A stretch of 64,000 nt of DNA from Corynebacterium lactis (GTDB lineage Bacteria; Actinomycetota; Actinomycetes; Mycobacteriales; Mycobacteriaceae). The DNA is taken from assembly GCF_900519355.1 (NCBI RefSeq), contig NZ_ULHE01000004.1, positions 124,001-188,000 of the forward strand. Direction: 5' to 3'. A model generated the notes under the pieces. The model saw only the letters and a program-made list of their open reading frames with translations. It was not told the DNA's origin and did not search any database. Below, in pieces: positions 29,577-38,110 of the stretch. A program made the translations under genes and the position numbers. Each line of letters opens with the position of its first letter. The stretch's first letter is position 1.

Positions 29577-29976
29577 CCTTCAACAGTTGAACAGAGAAAT
29601 ATCTCCCCCAGGGCCGCCGATCTTCGACAGAAAGAGGCGGCTATCAACCCCTCGACCTGGATCTTTACCCCCCCTCGACAAACATGGCAAAAAGTGGGGC
29701 AATCTCCCACGTACGCACCTACACTTAACCACACCTTTAACATTGACCACACTTTTAACAGTCTTCCCTTTGTCAACCTGCCATAACCCCACCCCGCCAG
29801 GAAGCCTCCCCAGAAAGCTCCTGGCCTGGAGCTTTGACACAATCCCAACCCCCGCGCCGCGCCCGTAGATTGCCACATGCCCGCGCATTGGAGCACGGTG
29901 GGGCGAAGTGGGAGATGCAAGTGGGGCGAAGTGGGACAGCATTCCCCCACGACAATTCCCCACAGAACAGAACAAC
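29577..29976. other. Gene-free region with further TGGGN motifs and direct repeats
   Basis: About 400 bp between the mraZ operator and the DUF3040 terminator. It contains an inverted TGGGG-CAATC-TCCCA pair (29695-29709); two direct copies of a TTAAAAGTGTGGT-type 18-19-bp element on the minus strand (29758-29741 and 29740-29722); and four plus-strand TGGGN motifs (29899, 29909, 29922 and 29932), the members of each pair 5 bases apart. Open frames here on both strands are low-complexity Pro/Thr or Gly/Trp strings and do not look like genes. Confidence 0.6.
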
Positions 29977-30010
29977 AAAAAAGGGCCTCCCCGCCGAAGC
30001 GGGAAGACCC
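29977..30010 (-). terminator. Rho-independent terminator after the DUF3040 gene
   Basis: On the minus strand a 12-bp stem (GGGTCTTCCCGC with GCGGGGAGGCCC, allowing G-U pairs) closed by a TTCG loop is followed by TTTTTTGTT. It lies 25 bp after the DUF3040 stop. Confidence 0.93.
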
Positions 30011-30034
30011 AAGACCAAAAGTCAGGTTGCCGAA

Positions 30035-30475
30035 TTAGCGCCCCTCAAACCGGCCACGAAAGCGGGATTCAAGGCTAGAACCACGGGATGACCTCGCCCC
30101 CTTGGCGTTACCCCCAGCACCAAACGCGCCACCGCGAGACCGCGCCACGCCCGAGGCCGACGCGCGAGAGCCGACGCCACCCTCACCATGCCCGGTCAGC
30201 GCCCATACGCCGGCGCCAAACATCAATACGAACCCCGCTACCGACAACGCGATAAACCACGCACTCGCCGTAAACAGCGCAACCCCACCAAGCAACATCA
30301 GAAGCCCGAGCAGGATAAGCGCAATGACCTGCAGCGAGAAACCCCGCTTCGGACCCCCCTCCCCCTCCAGCGAGAAGGCGCGACCAGACATGGTCGAACC
30401 GAACTTAGGATCTTCAGCGTAGAGCGCAGATTCAATCTCATCGAGCATGCGCTGTTCCTGCTCAGACAGTCCCAC
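30035..30475 (-). CDS. DUF3040 membrane protein
   Basis: A 146-residue protein whose start is set at the GTG at 30475 (GLSEQEQRMLDEIESALY), behind a GGAGG site; this N-terminus is the hallmark of actinobacterial DUF3040. The frame runs further upstream but without similarity. Two hydrophobic segments follow (about residues 46-66 and 70-92), then a Gly/Ser/Arg-rich, strongly basic tail. The function is unknown. A DUF3040 gene occurs upstream of mraZ in mycobacteria as well, so the position is conserved. Confidence 0.88.
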   Translation of the reverse strand: MGLSEQEQRMLDEIESALYAEDPKFGSTMSGRAFSLEGEGGPKRGFSLQVIALILLGLLMLLGGVALFTASAWFIALSVAGFVLMFGAGVWALTGHGEGGVGSRASASGVARSRGGAFGAGGNAKGARSSRGSSLESRFRGRFEGR

Positions 30476-30659
30476 AATTCCTCCATCGCCGAACAAAAGG
30501 GGCGTTACTTGACCCCCTAGCCTAGTGCGAGACCACAGGTCTGCGCACCGACTGTTCAAGAATCAAGACTTTCTTACCCGTATAACGAACGAGCTAACCC
30601 CATTGTTCCACGCCCCCGGCATTCATCCCGAAACACACCCAAACCACAACCGGAACGAC

Positions 30660-31109
30660 CTAAGCTACGGCGGGAAGCACCCCCAAGTCAGCCTCGACGA
30701 CCGCTAGAAAATCTTCAACGAGACACACCAGCTGGCGAGCCTCCGCCTCCCCCACCTTCCGAACCAGACCGAGGCGCAGCTCATTGCGAATCCCGGAGTA
30801 CCGCTCGAAGCGCTCTACCCAGTCAACAAACTCCGGACGCTCCGCCTTGAGATTTACCCAAGCACTCTGCGAACGCCCACGCCGCCGCTTTGCCTTCCCC
30901 TCAACCCCTTGATGCAAAAGCGCACCAGCACCCCGCAGTGCAGCGCGGTACGAAAGCTCAATGCCCTCATCCGGCTCGGACGACTCAGCCATAGCAACCA
31001 GATCCCTCGCCCTGCCGAGCATATCCAGCGACTGTTTCGAAACCCCTCCAGGCGCGACAACTCCACTATGAGTAGCCGCCCGGAATGCAACCACATTAGT
31101 GTTAGCCAT
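30660..31109 (-). CDS. SAV_6107-family HEPN domain protein
   Basis: A 149-residue helical protein matching the actinobacterial SAV_6107 family of HEPN domains: the N-terminal segment QSLDMLGRARDLVAMAESS, then ELSYRAALRGAGALLHQG, and a basic stretch KAKRRRGRSQSAWVNLK followed by FERYSGIRNELRLGL. HEPN domains are often RNases or nucleotide-binding; the usual RX4-6H RNase motif is not obvious, so I do not claim nuclease activity. Not part of a recognisable toxin-antitoxin pair here. It lies about 185 bp upstream of the DUF3040 gene on the same strand. Confidence 0.75.
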   Translation of the reverse strand: MANTNVVAFRAATHSGVVAPGGVSKQSLDMLGRARDLVAMAESSEPDEGIELSYRAALRGAGALLHQGVEGKAKRRRGRSQSAWVNLKAERPEFVDWVERFERYSGIRNELRLGLVRKVGEAEARQLVCLVEDFLAVVEADLGVLPAVA

Positions 31110-31273
31110 TTTTCAACACCCTTCCGTCGATCACGCCCTGCCGGTCAAGACACCAAAAAACTAACCCCCACACCGGATTGCCCCACCATACATTCGAACA
31201 TATATTCGAACTAATTTGAAGTCTCCCCCGCAAAGCCTCACCGCACCAGGCATAAAACGCTAGGCTTAAGACC

Positions 31274-31905
31274 GTGATTTACAGCGTTGTACCCATGTCG
31301 ACCGCGGACTTTTACCTCCGCCTCAACGAGGCCGTTTCGCTGTACATCACCGCGATGCACTACAACCCGTCCATATTCCCCGGCAGGGTCCACGAGTGGA
31401 GAAGCAGCCCCACGAACCCGGGTTTTCCGCAGTCGCCGCGGTCGCCCATCCCCCGGAAATTTCCCCCATGGAGGCCCTCCGCGATCCGAAATTTCCGCTG
31501 GTTGGCATTGGATATTGCCGGAGGGGCAGGGATACCCACTGGTGGCATCGCCAGGTTCGCGCGGGCATGGCATCGAGCGGTTGGCCACTTCCCGCCACCA
31601 ATAGTCTCCTCACCAACTATGCGGAGCTCTCGGAGATCCATATTCACCCGGATTATCAGGGCCATGGCGTCGGAAAGCGGCTTTTGCGCGCGCTTCTCGA
31701 CGGGAGACATGAGGCGACGGTTCTGCTGTCTACGCCCGAATACCCAGATGAGGCGAACCGGGCCTGGCGCTTGTATCGGCAATTCGGATTCGTCGACGTG
31801 TTACGCGATTTCTATTTCAGTGGCGATTCGCGCCCCTTTGCAGTGTTAGGAGTACGACTTCCCTGTGACCTTTCCAACCACCAAGCCGACGATGCAGATC
31901 GATAG
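31274..31905 (+). CDS. GNAT family N-acetyltransferase (frameshifted as written)
   Basis: A GCN5-type acetyltransferase similar to the Rv2170 neighbour of lppM in mycobacteria. The N-terminus FYLRLNEAVSLYITAMHYNP and the body (PGFSAVAAVAHPPE, WWHRQVRAGMAS, then the acetyl-CoA loop IHIHPDYQGHGVGKRLLRAL) lie in different frames. Adding one C in the CCC at 31379-31381 joins them into about 210 residues. The C-terminal YRQFGFVDVLRDFYFSGD is typical. The GTG start at 31274 is tentative. The acetylated substrate is unknown; the M. tuberculosis relative is reported to acetylate lysine residues. Confidence 0.78.
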
Positions 31906-32550
31906 GCGCCACGGGGCCACTCGCCGCTCCCGTCTGCCGTGGCCGTGCTTGCACTCGGCGCGCTGCTACCGCTGTCCGGTTGTTTTGAAGCCCAGGCGGG
32001 CATGACGATCACGGGCGACGACCGGGTCAACGGCACGGTGAGGGTCACTCCGAGTGAGTCGGCACGATCGCAGTTTGCCCAGTGGAAGGCCCCTGCGGAA
32101 TTCGGCGACCGGGTCACGGTTCGTACGCTGGACAGCCAGTCCGGCCGCATGGAGATTTCCTTCTCCGAGCTGCGCTTCAACGAAGTCAGCGACACCGTGC
32201 GGGCGCTTTCCGACGACTCGATTGCCATCGACATCGACCGCACCAGTGGCGACCAGATTTCCGTCAACGGCAGCGTCGACTTGCGTCGCATGCCGGACGC
32301 GAAGGTCGACCTGTTAGTCACCTTCCCGGAGGAGGTCACCAACTCCAACGGACGTTCGAGCGCACCCAACCAGGTTGAGTGGCAGTTCAGCGCCGGGGAA
32401 AAGCACTCCATGTGGGCCTCGTCCCCCGCTGGCGCGACAAAGTTCAACCAGTTCCTTATCTTCACTGCGGTGGTCGTGGCCGTCGGAGTACTGGCGTCCG
32501 CGCTCGGGGCGCTGTGGGCGCGAAGGATCCGCGATATGCAGGAGCTTTAG
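31892..32550 (+). CDS. lppM: LppM-like lipoprotein (frameshifted near the start as written)
   Basis: A membrane-anchored lipoprotein matching Rv2171/LppM by position (GNAT - lppM - metF) and layout. The lipobox is LLPLSGC, followed by an extracellular domain starting FEAQAGMTITGDDRVNG and a C-terminal membrane helix (IFTAVVVAVGVLASALGAL) with a short basic tail. The frame as written opens only at a GTG at 31939, which would leave a signal peptide without its basic head. Adding one C at 31937-31938 connects it to an ATG at 31892 coding MQIDRRHGATRRSRLP, an ideal basic head. That start overlaps the GNAT gene by 14 bp. LppM is linked to lipoglycan handling in mycobacteria. Confidence 0.8.
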
Positions 32551-32562
32551 AGTGGCAATGCT

Positions 32563-33555
32563 CTAGAAGCCCCCGCGGAGCATGTCCTGACCGGTCCCCC
32601 ACGCAGGGGCCATCCCCAGGTTGTGCAAGACCTCCTGCGACGCCCGAGCGAAGTTCATGGTCATAAAGTGCAGGCCAGGTACGCCCTCGGAGATCAGGCG
32701 CTCCGCCATCGACGTGGAAATGTCGATTCCCACCTTGCGGATCTCATCTTTGTTGGCCTGCTCGTCTCCCGCAGCCGCGGCGACGAGGCGGGACTCCAGG
32801 TCCGCCGGCAGCTTTGCTCCGGAGAGCTCCACCTGTTTGCGCACTGAGCGCAGCGACGTAATCGGCATCAGGCCGGGGATGATTGGCTTGGCCCCGTGCT
32901 CCGGATCGGCGGCAGCCAAGCGGTCACGCAGGCGCAGGTAGTGATCGACGTCGAAAAACATCTGGGTAATTGAGTACTCGGCACCCGCGCGCAGCTTCGC
33001 CAGCGTGTACTTGGTGTCGTGCTCGAGGTCCGGGGAACGGTAGTGCCCCTCGGGGAACGACGCGATGCCGATTTCAAACTTCTCAAACTCCCGCTCGCTC
33101 TTGATCAAGTCGATGAGCTCGCTGGCGTAACGCATGCCGCCCTCCGTCTGAACCCACGGCCCCAGCGGGTCCCCGGGCGGGTCGCCCCTAAGCACCAGCA
33201 GGTTCGTCAAGCCACTGCGCAGGTAGGATCGGAGGATCTCGCGCAGCTCCTCGACGGTGTGCTCCACGAGTGTCAGGTGCACCAGAGTCGTCAGCGGCTG
33301 CTTGGATACTCGCTGCGCGATGCGAAGGGTTCGGTCGCGACTCGACCCACCAGCGCCGTAGGTCACGGATGCGAACGAGGCCCCGAGATCGTGGAATGCC
33401 TCGGCGGCACGGAGTAGACGCTGCTCGGCGGCGTCATCACGCGGAGGCATGAATTCCACGGAGAAGGGAATGCTGCCGGCGCTCGGCATTTCAAGGGCCT
33501 GCCGGATTGGTACCTGGCGACCGGGAGTCGGTGGCATCGAAGAGGACATAGTCAA
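32563..33555 (-). CDS. metF: Methylenetetrahydrofolate reductase
   Basis: A 330-residue FAD-dependent enzyme reducing 5,10-methylene-THF to 5-methyl-THF for methionine synthesis. Features: SVEFMPPRDDAAEQRLLRAA at the start (family FEFFPPK-like), VTYGAGGSSRDRTL, LVLRGDPPGDP for folate and FAD binding, and ITQMFFDVDHYLRL. Position next to lppM and idsA matches Rv2172c. It converges with lppM (12 bp between stops) and diverges from idsA over about 100 bp. Confidence 0.93.
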   Translation of the reverse strand: MTMSSSMPPTPGRQVPIRQALEMPSAGSIPFSVEFMPPRDDAAEQRLLRAAEAFHDLGASFASVTYGAGGSSRDRTLRIAQRVSKQPLTTLVHLTLVEHTVEELREILRSYLRSGLTNLLVLRGDPPGDPLGPWVQTEGGMRYASELIDLIKSEREFEKFEIGIASFPEGHYRSPDLEHDTKYTLAKLRAGAEYSITQMFFDVDHYLRLRDRLAAADPEHGAKPIIPGLMPITSLRSVRKQVELSGAKLPADLESRLVAAAAGDEQANKDEIRKVGIDISTSMAERLISEGVPGLHFMTMNFARASQEVLHNLGMAPAWGTGQDMLRGGF

Positions 33556-33584
33556 ACAGTTTAAGTGGTGACCTATTCTTAAGT

Positions 33585-33614
33585 GAGTATTACCCGAGTG
33601 AGTATGACCCGAGT
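33585..33614. repeat. 15-bp tandem duplication in the idsA leader
   Basis: GAGTATTACCCGAGT (33585-33599) is followed directly by GAGTATGACCCGAGT (33600-33614), differing at one base, in the metF-idsA divergent region. Confidence 0.8.
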
Positions 33615-33659
33615 AAGCACTTACCCGCCCCCAGTACCCGTCCCCGACGAGAGGCCGCG

Positions 33660-34772
33660 ATGAGCGATACAGACCACCTAGCGCACCTGAGCCCCCGGGA
33701 AATCCCCGCGGCTGTGACCGCGAGCCTTCGCTCCTACTTCGAGGAGCGAAAGGTGGAATCGCTTGACATTGATCCGGTGTGTACCAGTGTCATCGACTCC
33801 CTGGAGACCTTCGTCCTCAATGGGGGCAAGCGCGTTCGCCCGGCCTTCGCGTGGCAGGGGTGGCTCGGCGCGGGAGGAGCTGAAGGAACCTTCGCCGCGC
33901 CTGAGGACCCCCAACGCGTCCTCAGGGCGGTCAGCTCGCTGGAGCTCATCCAGGCCTGCGCCTTGATTCACGACGACATCATCGACGACGCTGATACCCG
34001 TCGCGGCGCTCCGACTATTCACAAGACCTACGAGCGTCTGCACGCCGAGAATCACTGGCGGGGCACGGCCTCCCGCTACGGCATCTCCACCGCGATTCTG
34101 ACGGGCGATGTCGCATTGGCCTGGGCAGATGACATGCTGCACAGTTCTGGGCTGTCCCCGGAGGCAGTCTCACGGGCGCTCGTCCCCTGGCGTGCCATGC
34201 GCACCGAGGTCCTCGGCGGGCAATTGCTGGACATTACGGCGGAGGCCAGTAGGGACGGCCGTGTGGAGACCGCACAAAAGATCAACCGCTACAAGACCGC
34301 CGCATATACCACCGAGCGTCCGCTCCACATCGGCGCCGCCATCGCAGGGGCTCCCGAGTCGATTATTTCCGCGTACCGCAGCTTCGGCCGCGACATCGGC
34401 GTGGCTTTCCAGCTCCGCGACGACCAGCTCGGGGTATTCGGGGACCCAGAGGTCACCGGAAAGCCCGCGGGCGACGACCTCCGAGAGGGCAAGCGCACGG
34501 TGCTGGTGGGCACCGCCCTGGAGATTTTCCAGCAGTCCGCACCCGACAAGGCCCGGTTTATCGAGGAAAACCTGGGTAACGTCACCAGCGTCGAGGACAT
34601 TGACCAGCTGCGGGACCTGATCGAGCAGTCCGGTGCCGCCGACGAAGTCGAACGCGAAATCGATCGCCTGAGCCAGCGCGCCTTCGAGGCACTGCGCACC
34701 GCCGATATCCCCGAGGACAACCGCGAAAACCTCATCGACATGGGCGTCCGCGCCACCGCGCGCCAGAGCTAA
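33660..34772 (+). CDS. idsA: Polyprenyl (geranylgeranyl-type) diphosphate synthase
   Basis: A 370-residue trans-prenyltransferase condensing isopentenyl diphosphate with allylic primers. First Asp-rich motif LIHDDIIDDADTRRG near residue 103 and second QLRDDQLGVFGDPE near residue 255 are intact, as are GGKRVRPAF and the KTA(Y)T motif (YKTAAYTTERPL). The chain length cannot be told from sequence by eye; its place directly upstream of crtI and crtB suggests geranylgeranyl diphosphate for carotenoids, although corynebacterial IdsA also feeds other prenyl pathways. A ribosome-binding site GAGAGG precedes the ATG. Confidence 0.93.
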   Translation: MSDTDHLAHLSPREIPAAVTASLRSYFEERKVESLDIDPVCTSVIDSLETFVLNGGKRVRPAFAWQGWLGAGGAEGTFAAPEDPQRVLRAVSSLELIQACALIHDDIIDDADTRRGAPTIHKTYERLHAENHWRGTASRYGISTAILTGDVALAWADDMLHSSGLSPEAVSRALVPWRAMRTEVLGGQLLDITAEASRDGRVETAQKINRYKTAAYTTERPLHIGAAIAGAPESIISAYRSFGRDIGVAFQLRDDQLGVFGDPEVTGKPAGDDLREGKRTVLVGTALEIFQQSAPDKARFIEENLGNVTSVEDIDQLRDLIEQSGAADEVEREIDRLSQRAFEALRTADIPEDNRENLIDMGVRATARQS

Positions 34773-34794
34773 GTAAGCGCCAGAGCTAAGTACA
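34761..34794. repeat. 17-bp tandem duplication over the idsA stop codon
   Basis: CGCCAGAGCTAAGTAAG (34761-34777) is followed by a nearly identical copy (34778-34794). The idsA stop TAA (34770-34772) is inside the first unit. Confidence 0.85.
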
Positions 34795-34824
34795 CAGCCA
34801 AGAAGAACCAGACACATTTACGAG

Positions 34825-36507
34825 ATGCACATTCCGTACCGAATCCGACACGCCACGCTGCCACCGTCGTCAAGCGGTGCGCGCGACGGGAGCTCCGGTG
34901 AGGGGGCCCGGAGGCCTCACGTCGTCATCATCGGCGCCGGCCTGTCGGGCCTGACCGCGGGGTTGTACGCGATCGCTGCCGGATACCGAGTCACCGTGCT
35001 GGAACGCGAGGCCTTCCCCGGCGGGCGCTGCGCGACGGAAACGGTGTCAGCACCGCTTGCCGACGGCCCGCTGCCCGCCGACTTCGACACGGGCGCGACG
35101 GTCTGGACCATGCCGGAGCTGCTTACGGAGGCCATCGGCGCCGTCGGGCTTTCGCCGCGGGATATCGACGATTCCTTCGAAGTGGTGCCCGTGGCTCCCT
35201 CGTATCATGCGAGTTTTGTCGACCGGGGCGGGCTGGACGTATTCGCCGACGCGGAACGGATGGACGAGGAGCTGCGTCGCTTTGGCGCGTCCGCCGAGAC
35301 CATCCGCGGTTATGCGAGGCTCCGCACATGGATGGAGGGCCTCTTCGACGCATCCTTCGACAACTTCATGTCCCGCAGCTTCGACCGCATCACGGACCTC
35401 TTCACCGGCCCCGGCGCGATCCCCGACCTGACCAAGCTGATCCGCCTGGGTGCCTTCGGGTCCTTGGAGCATACAGTCCGTAGATTTCTGCGGGATAGCG
35501 ACCTGGCTCGAGTGTTTAGCTTCCAGGCGCTCTACGCGGGCGTCGCCCCGGCCAAGGCGCGGGCGGTCTACGGCTGTATCTCCCATATGGATACGTCCCT
35601 CGGCGTGTTTGTCCCGAGATCGAAGCGGTTTGGCAACTCGATGGGGGCAATCGCGTCCCTCATGGCCGAGGCGCTTCGTCGCGCAGGCGGCCGCATCCTC
35701 TACGACACGGCCGTGGAGGGGCTCACGCTTGACGACGGTGGCTTGGTCTCTGCCGTCAAGGTCCGCGGCAGCGGCACCGACGACGGTATTCAGGAGGTTC
35801 CGGCCCAAGCAGTGATCTGCACCCCTGACCTGCCCGTCGTCGAAAAGTGGCTGTCGGCTGCGGGGAGAAAGCCACGGCGGCGCCTGGTTCCGCTGCGCTT
35901 TTCGCCCTCGGCAGTTGTCGCTCACGGCCTCGTCCCCGTCGACGTGACCGCTTCGTGGCCCAGGCGCCACCACCTTATTTCCTTCGGGCGCGAGTGGGCC
36001 CAAACGTTTGGGGAAATTTCTTCGCCCCGCGCGGGCTCAATCATGTCCGACCCATCGTTGCTGGTGACCCGCCCGGCCGTGACTTTCCCGGAGCGTATCG
36101 TGCGCGATGCCAACGGGCGCGAGTTTGAGCCGGTCAGCGTGCTCGCACCGTGTCCCAACCTGCGCTCTGCGAACCTGGACTGGCAGCGGCTGAAGCGCCC
36201 CTATGTCGATGAGGTCGCCTCGGTGCTGGAAGGCCGTGGTCTGGTCGGAATTTCCACGCAGTGGTCGATCGGCCGCATCGATGCCCCCACTGACTGGCAG
36301 CGGCGCGGGATGGGGGTGGGCTCCCCGTTCGGGCTTGCCCACCTGTTCCGGCAGACAGGGCCCATGCGGCCGAGGAACTTCTCCCCTCGCCTGCCGTCCA
36401 ACGTCATTCTCGCAGGGTCGACGACCGTGCCGGGAGTCGGAGTACCGACTGTCATGATTTCCGGCAGGCTGGCCGCCGAGCGCCTCGGGCCGTCGTCAAG
36501 CCATTAG
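34825..36507 (+). CDS. crtI: Phytoene desaturase-type FAD oxidoreductase (CrtI family)
   Basis: A 560-residue flavoprotein of the CrtI/phytoene dehydrogenase family. The dinucleotide-binding motif HVVIIGAGLSGLTAGLYAIA (residues about 32-51) and the adjoining VLEREAFPGGRCATE are intact, and the C-terminal FAD signature reads ILAGSTTVPGVGVPTVMISG. CrtI enzymes desaturate phytoene to lycopene-type carotenoids at the membrane. The partner phytoene synthase lies 1.6 kb downstream, beyond mptA, and the prenyl diphosphate synthase is directly upstream. No frameshift is seen. Desaturase versus later carotenoid oxidase cannot be decided by eye. Confidence 0.88.
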   Translation: MHIPYRIRHATLPPSSSGARDGSSGEGARRPHVVIIGAGLSGLTAGLYAIAAGYRVTVLEREAFPGGRCATETVSAPLADGPLPADFDTGATVWTMPELLTEAIGAVGLSPRDIDDSFEVVPVAPSYHASFVDRGGLDVFADAERMDEELRRFGASAETIRGYARLRTWMEGLFDASFDNFMSRSFDRITDLFTGPGAIPDLTKLIRLGAFGSLEHTVRRFLRDSDLARVFSFQALYAGVAPAKARAVYGCISHMDTSLGVFVPRSKRFGNSMGAIASLMAEALRRAGGRILYDTAVEGLTLDDGGLVSAVKVRGSGTDDGIQEVPAQAVICTPDLPVVEKWLSAAGRKPRRRLVPLRFSPSAVVAHGLVPVDVTASWPRRHHLISFGREWAQTFGEISSPRAGSIMSDPSLLVTRPAVTFPERIVRDANGREFEPVSVLAPCPNLRSANLDWQRLKRPYVDEVASVLEGRGLVGISTQWSIGRIDAPTDWQRRGMGVGSPFGLAHLFRQTGPMRPRNFSPRLPSNVILAGSTTVPGVGVPTVMISGRLAAERLGPSSSH

Positions 36508-36574
36508 AATCGAGGCAGGTCCCGGTCGAGCACTAGCCGGGCATTAGTACTGATATAGAAGAGTTTTAGGTGAC

Positions 36575-38110
36575 ATGAAGTTTTCTCGGAGCGCCCTGAT
36601 GGGTGTTGGCGGCGCGGCACTGATCGCTGTGGGATCCTACGGCGGAGGCGCTACTCGCTATCGCGGTGGCATCGTCAGCGCTCTGGGGCTCGACTGGATC
36701 ACCTACGGCCACGGCTTCTTCCTCTTTGAGACCATCATTTGGATTGGCATAGCGCTCCTGGTCGCATCCTGGCTGATGCTGGGCCGCGAGCTGGTCTTCG
36801 CCAAGAAGCTCTCGGGCCCGGACGACGCGGAGGGCATCCTGTCGGTGCTCAACCGCAACCTGATCGCGTGGCTGGTTCCGCTGTCCCTAGCTGGGCCCGT
36901 GTTCTCCCGCGACGTGTATTCCTATCTCATGCAGGGGGCGATGGTCCGCGACGGCTTCGACCCCTACACCGAAGGCGCCGCGGTCAACCCCGGGCCGATG
37001 CTGCTGGAGGTCTCCGCCGACTGGCGCAATACGACGACGCCCTACGGCCCGCTGCACCTCGGCATCGGCGATGCGATTACCTCGGTCGTCGGCGACAACA
37101 TCACGGTCGGCGTCATCGCGTACCGCATCCTGTGCCTTATCGGTTTTGCGGCCATTGCCTGGTCGGTGCCGCGCATCGCCCGGGCACTTGGCGGCAATGT
37201 CGCGCTGGCGCAGTGGCTCGGAGTGCTCAACCCGCTGGTGCTGCTGCACCTGATCGCGGGGCTGCACAACGAGGCCTTGATGGTCGGCATCGTCAGCCTG
37301 GCCCTGGTCGCAGCGCTGGAGATGGAACGCTACCGCGGCGCGGTTGTCGCTGCAGTCGCCATTGGCGTCGGCGTTGCGCTGAAAGCCACGGCGGTGCTAG
37401 CGCTGCCGTTCATCGTCTGGATCGTGCTGACCCGCCGGGAGCCCCTCGCGGACTTCCGCTCCGTCGTGCGACGGCTGCCGGGCCTCGTCGGCATCGGTCT
37501 GGCATTGGTGGCCGTCATGGTGGCTACGCTCGCTGCCGTGACGTGGCTCGTGGGCTCGTCCTGGGGCTGGGTCTCGGAGATCAGTGGTAACACCAAGGTC
37601 ATCAACCCGCTGGCGGCGCCTTCCGCCGTCGCCGGCGTGATTTCGGGCATCGTCTTCTGGTTCAACGAGGACATCACTTTTAACATCATCGTGAGCTACG
37701 CGCGCAAGGTCTCGACGGTCATTATGCTGGTCGGACTGGTCGCTAGCTGGTTGTACTTCCGCAAGTCACCGCGACACAACGTCGCGGGCATGATTGCCGC
37801 ATACGTCGTGGCCTGCGTGTTCAATGCTGTCGCCCTGCCCTGGTACTACGCCAGCTTGCTGACCCCGATGGGAACTATTCGTCCCCCGCGTTGGGTGATC
37901 CAGGCGACTGTTTTGTTCACATTCATCCTCTCCCTGTCGTTCGCGGGTGGCGGCAATCACCGCTTCTACGATTTCCCCTGGATGATCGTGATCACGGTCG
38001 TCGGCTGGCTTGTGACGGGTTGGCTCGTCAATGGCCAATTCTCGTGGCGCTACCAGTGGCGGGAGGATGATGCCGCCGCGTCCCAGAACCGGGAAGTGTC
38101 GCGCTCGTGA
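36575..38110 (+). CDS. mptA: Alpha-(1->6)-mannopyranosyltransferase MptA
   Basis: A GT-C family polytopic glycosyltransferase (511 residues, about 12-13 membrane helices) that extends the alpha-1,6-mannan backbone of lipomannan using polyprenyl-phosphomannose on the outer face. The first periplasmic loop after helix 2-3 carries GPVFSRDVYSYLMQGAMV with the acidic residue typical of GT-C enzymes, followed by GFDPYTEGAAVNPGP. Further conserved parts are TTPYGPLHLGIGDA and LIAGLHNEALMVGIV. It matches Rv2174 by position downstream of idsA. Its stop overlaps the crtB start (ATGA/GTGA type). Confidence 0.92.
   Translation: MKFSRSALMGVGGAALIAVGSYGGGATRYRGGIVSALGLDWITYGHGFFLFETIIWIGIALLVASWLMLGRELVFAKKLSGPDDAEGILSVLNRNLIAWLVPLSLAGPVFSRDVYSYLMQGAMVRDGFDPYTEGAAVNPGPMLLEVSADWRNTTTPYGPLHLGIGDAITSVVGDNITVGVIAYRILCLIGFAAIAWSVPRIARALGGNVALAQWLGVLNPLVLLHLIAGLHNEALMVGIVSLALVAALEMERYRGAVVAAVAIGVGVALKATAVLALPFIVWIVLTRREPLADFRSVVRRLPGLVGIGLALVAVMVATLAAVTWLVGSSWGWVSEISGNTKVINPLAAPSAVAGVISGIVFWFNEDITFNIIVSYARKVSTVIMLVGLVASWLYFRKSPRHNVAGMIAAYVVACVFNAVALPWYYASLLTPMGTIRPPRWVIQATVLFTFILSLSFAGGGNHRFYDFPWMIVITVVGWLVTGWLVNGQFSWRYQWREDDAAASQNREVSRS

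Noticed and set aside
29406-29950. Open frames of 93-127 codons on both strands in the mraZ upstream region
   Set aside because: Low-complexity composition, no ribosome-binding sites, overlap with operator repeats and no family resemblance.
30660-31109. A HEPN toxin of a toxin-antitoxin pair
   Set aside because: No MNT or other antitoxin gene is adjacent, the RNase motif is not seen, and the gene sits in a conserved chromosomal context.
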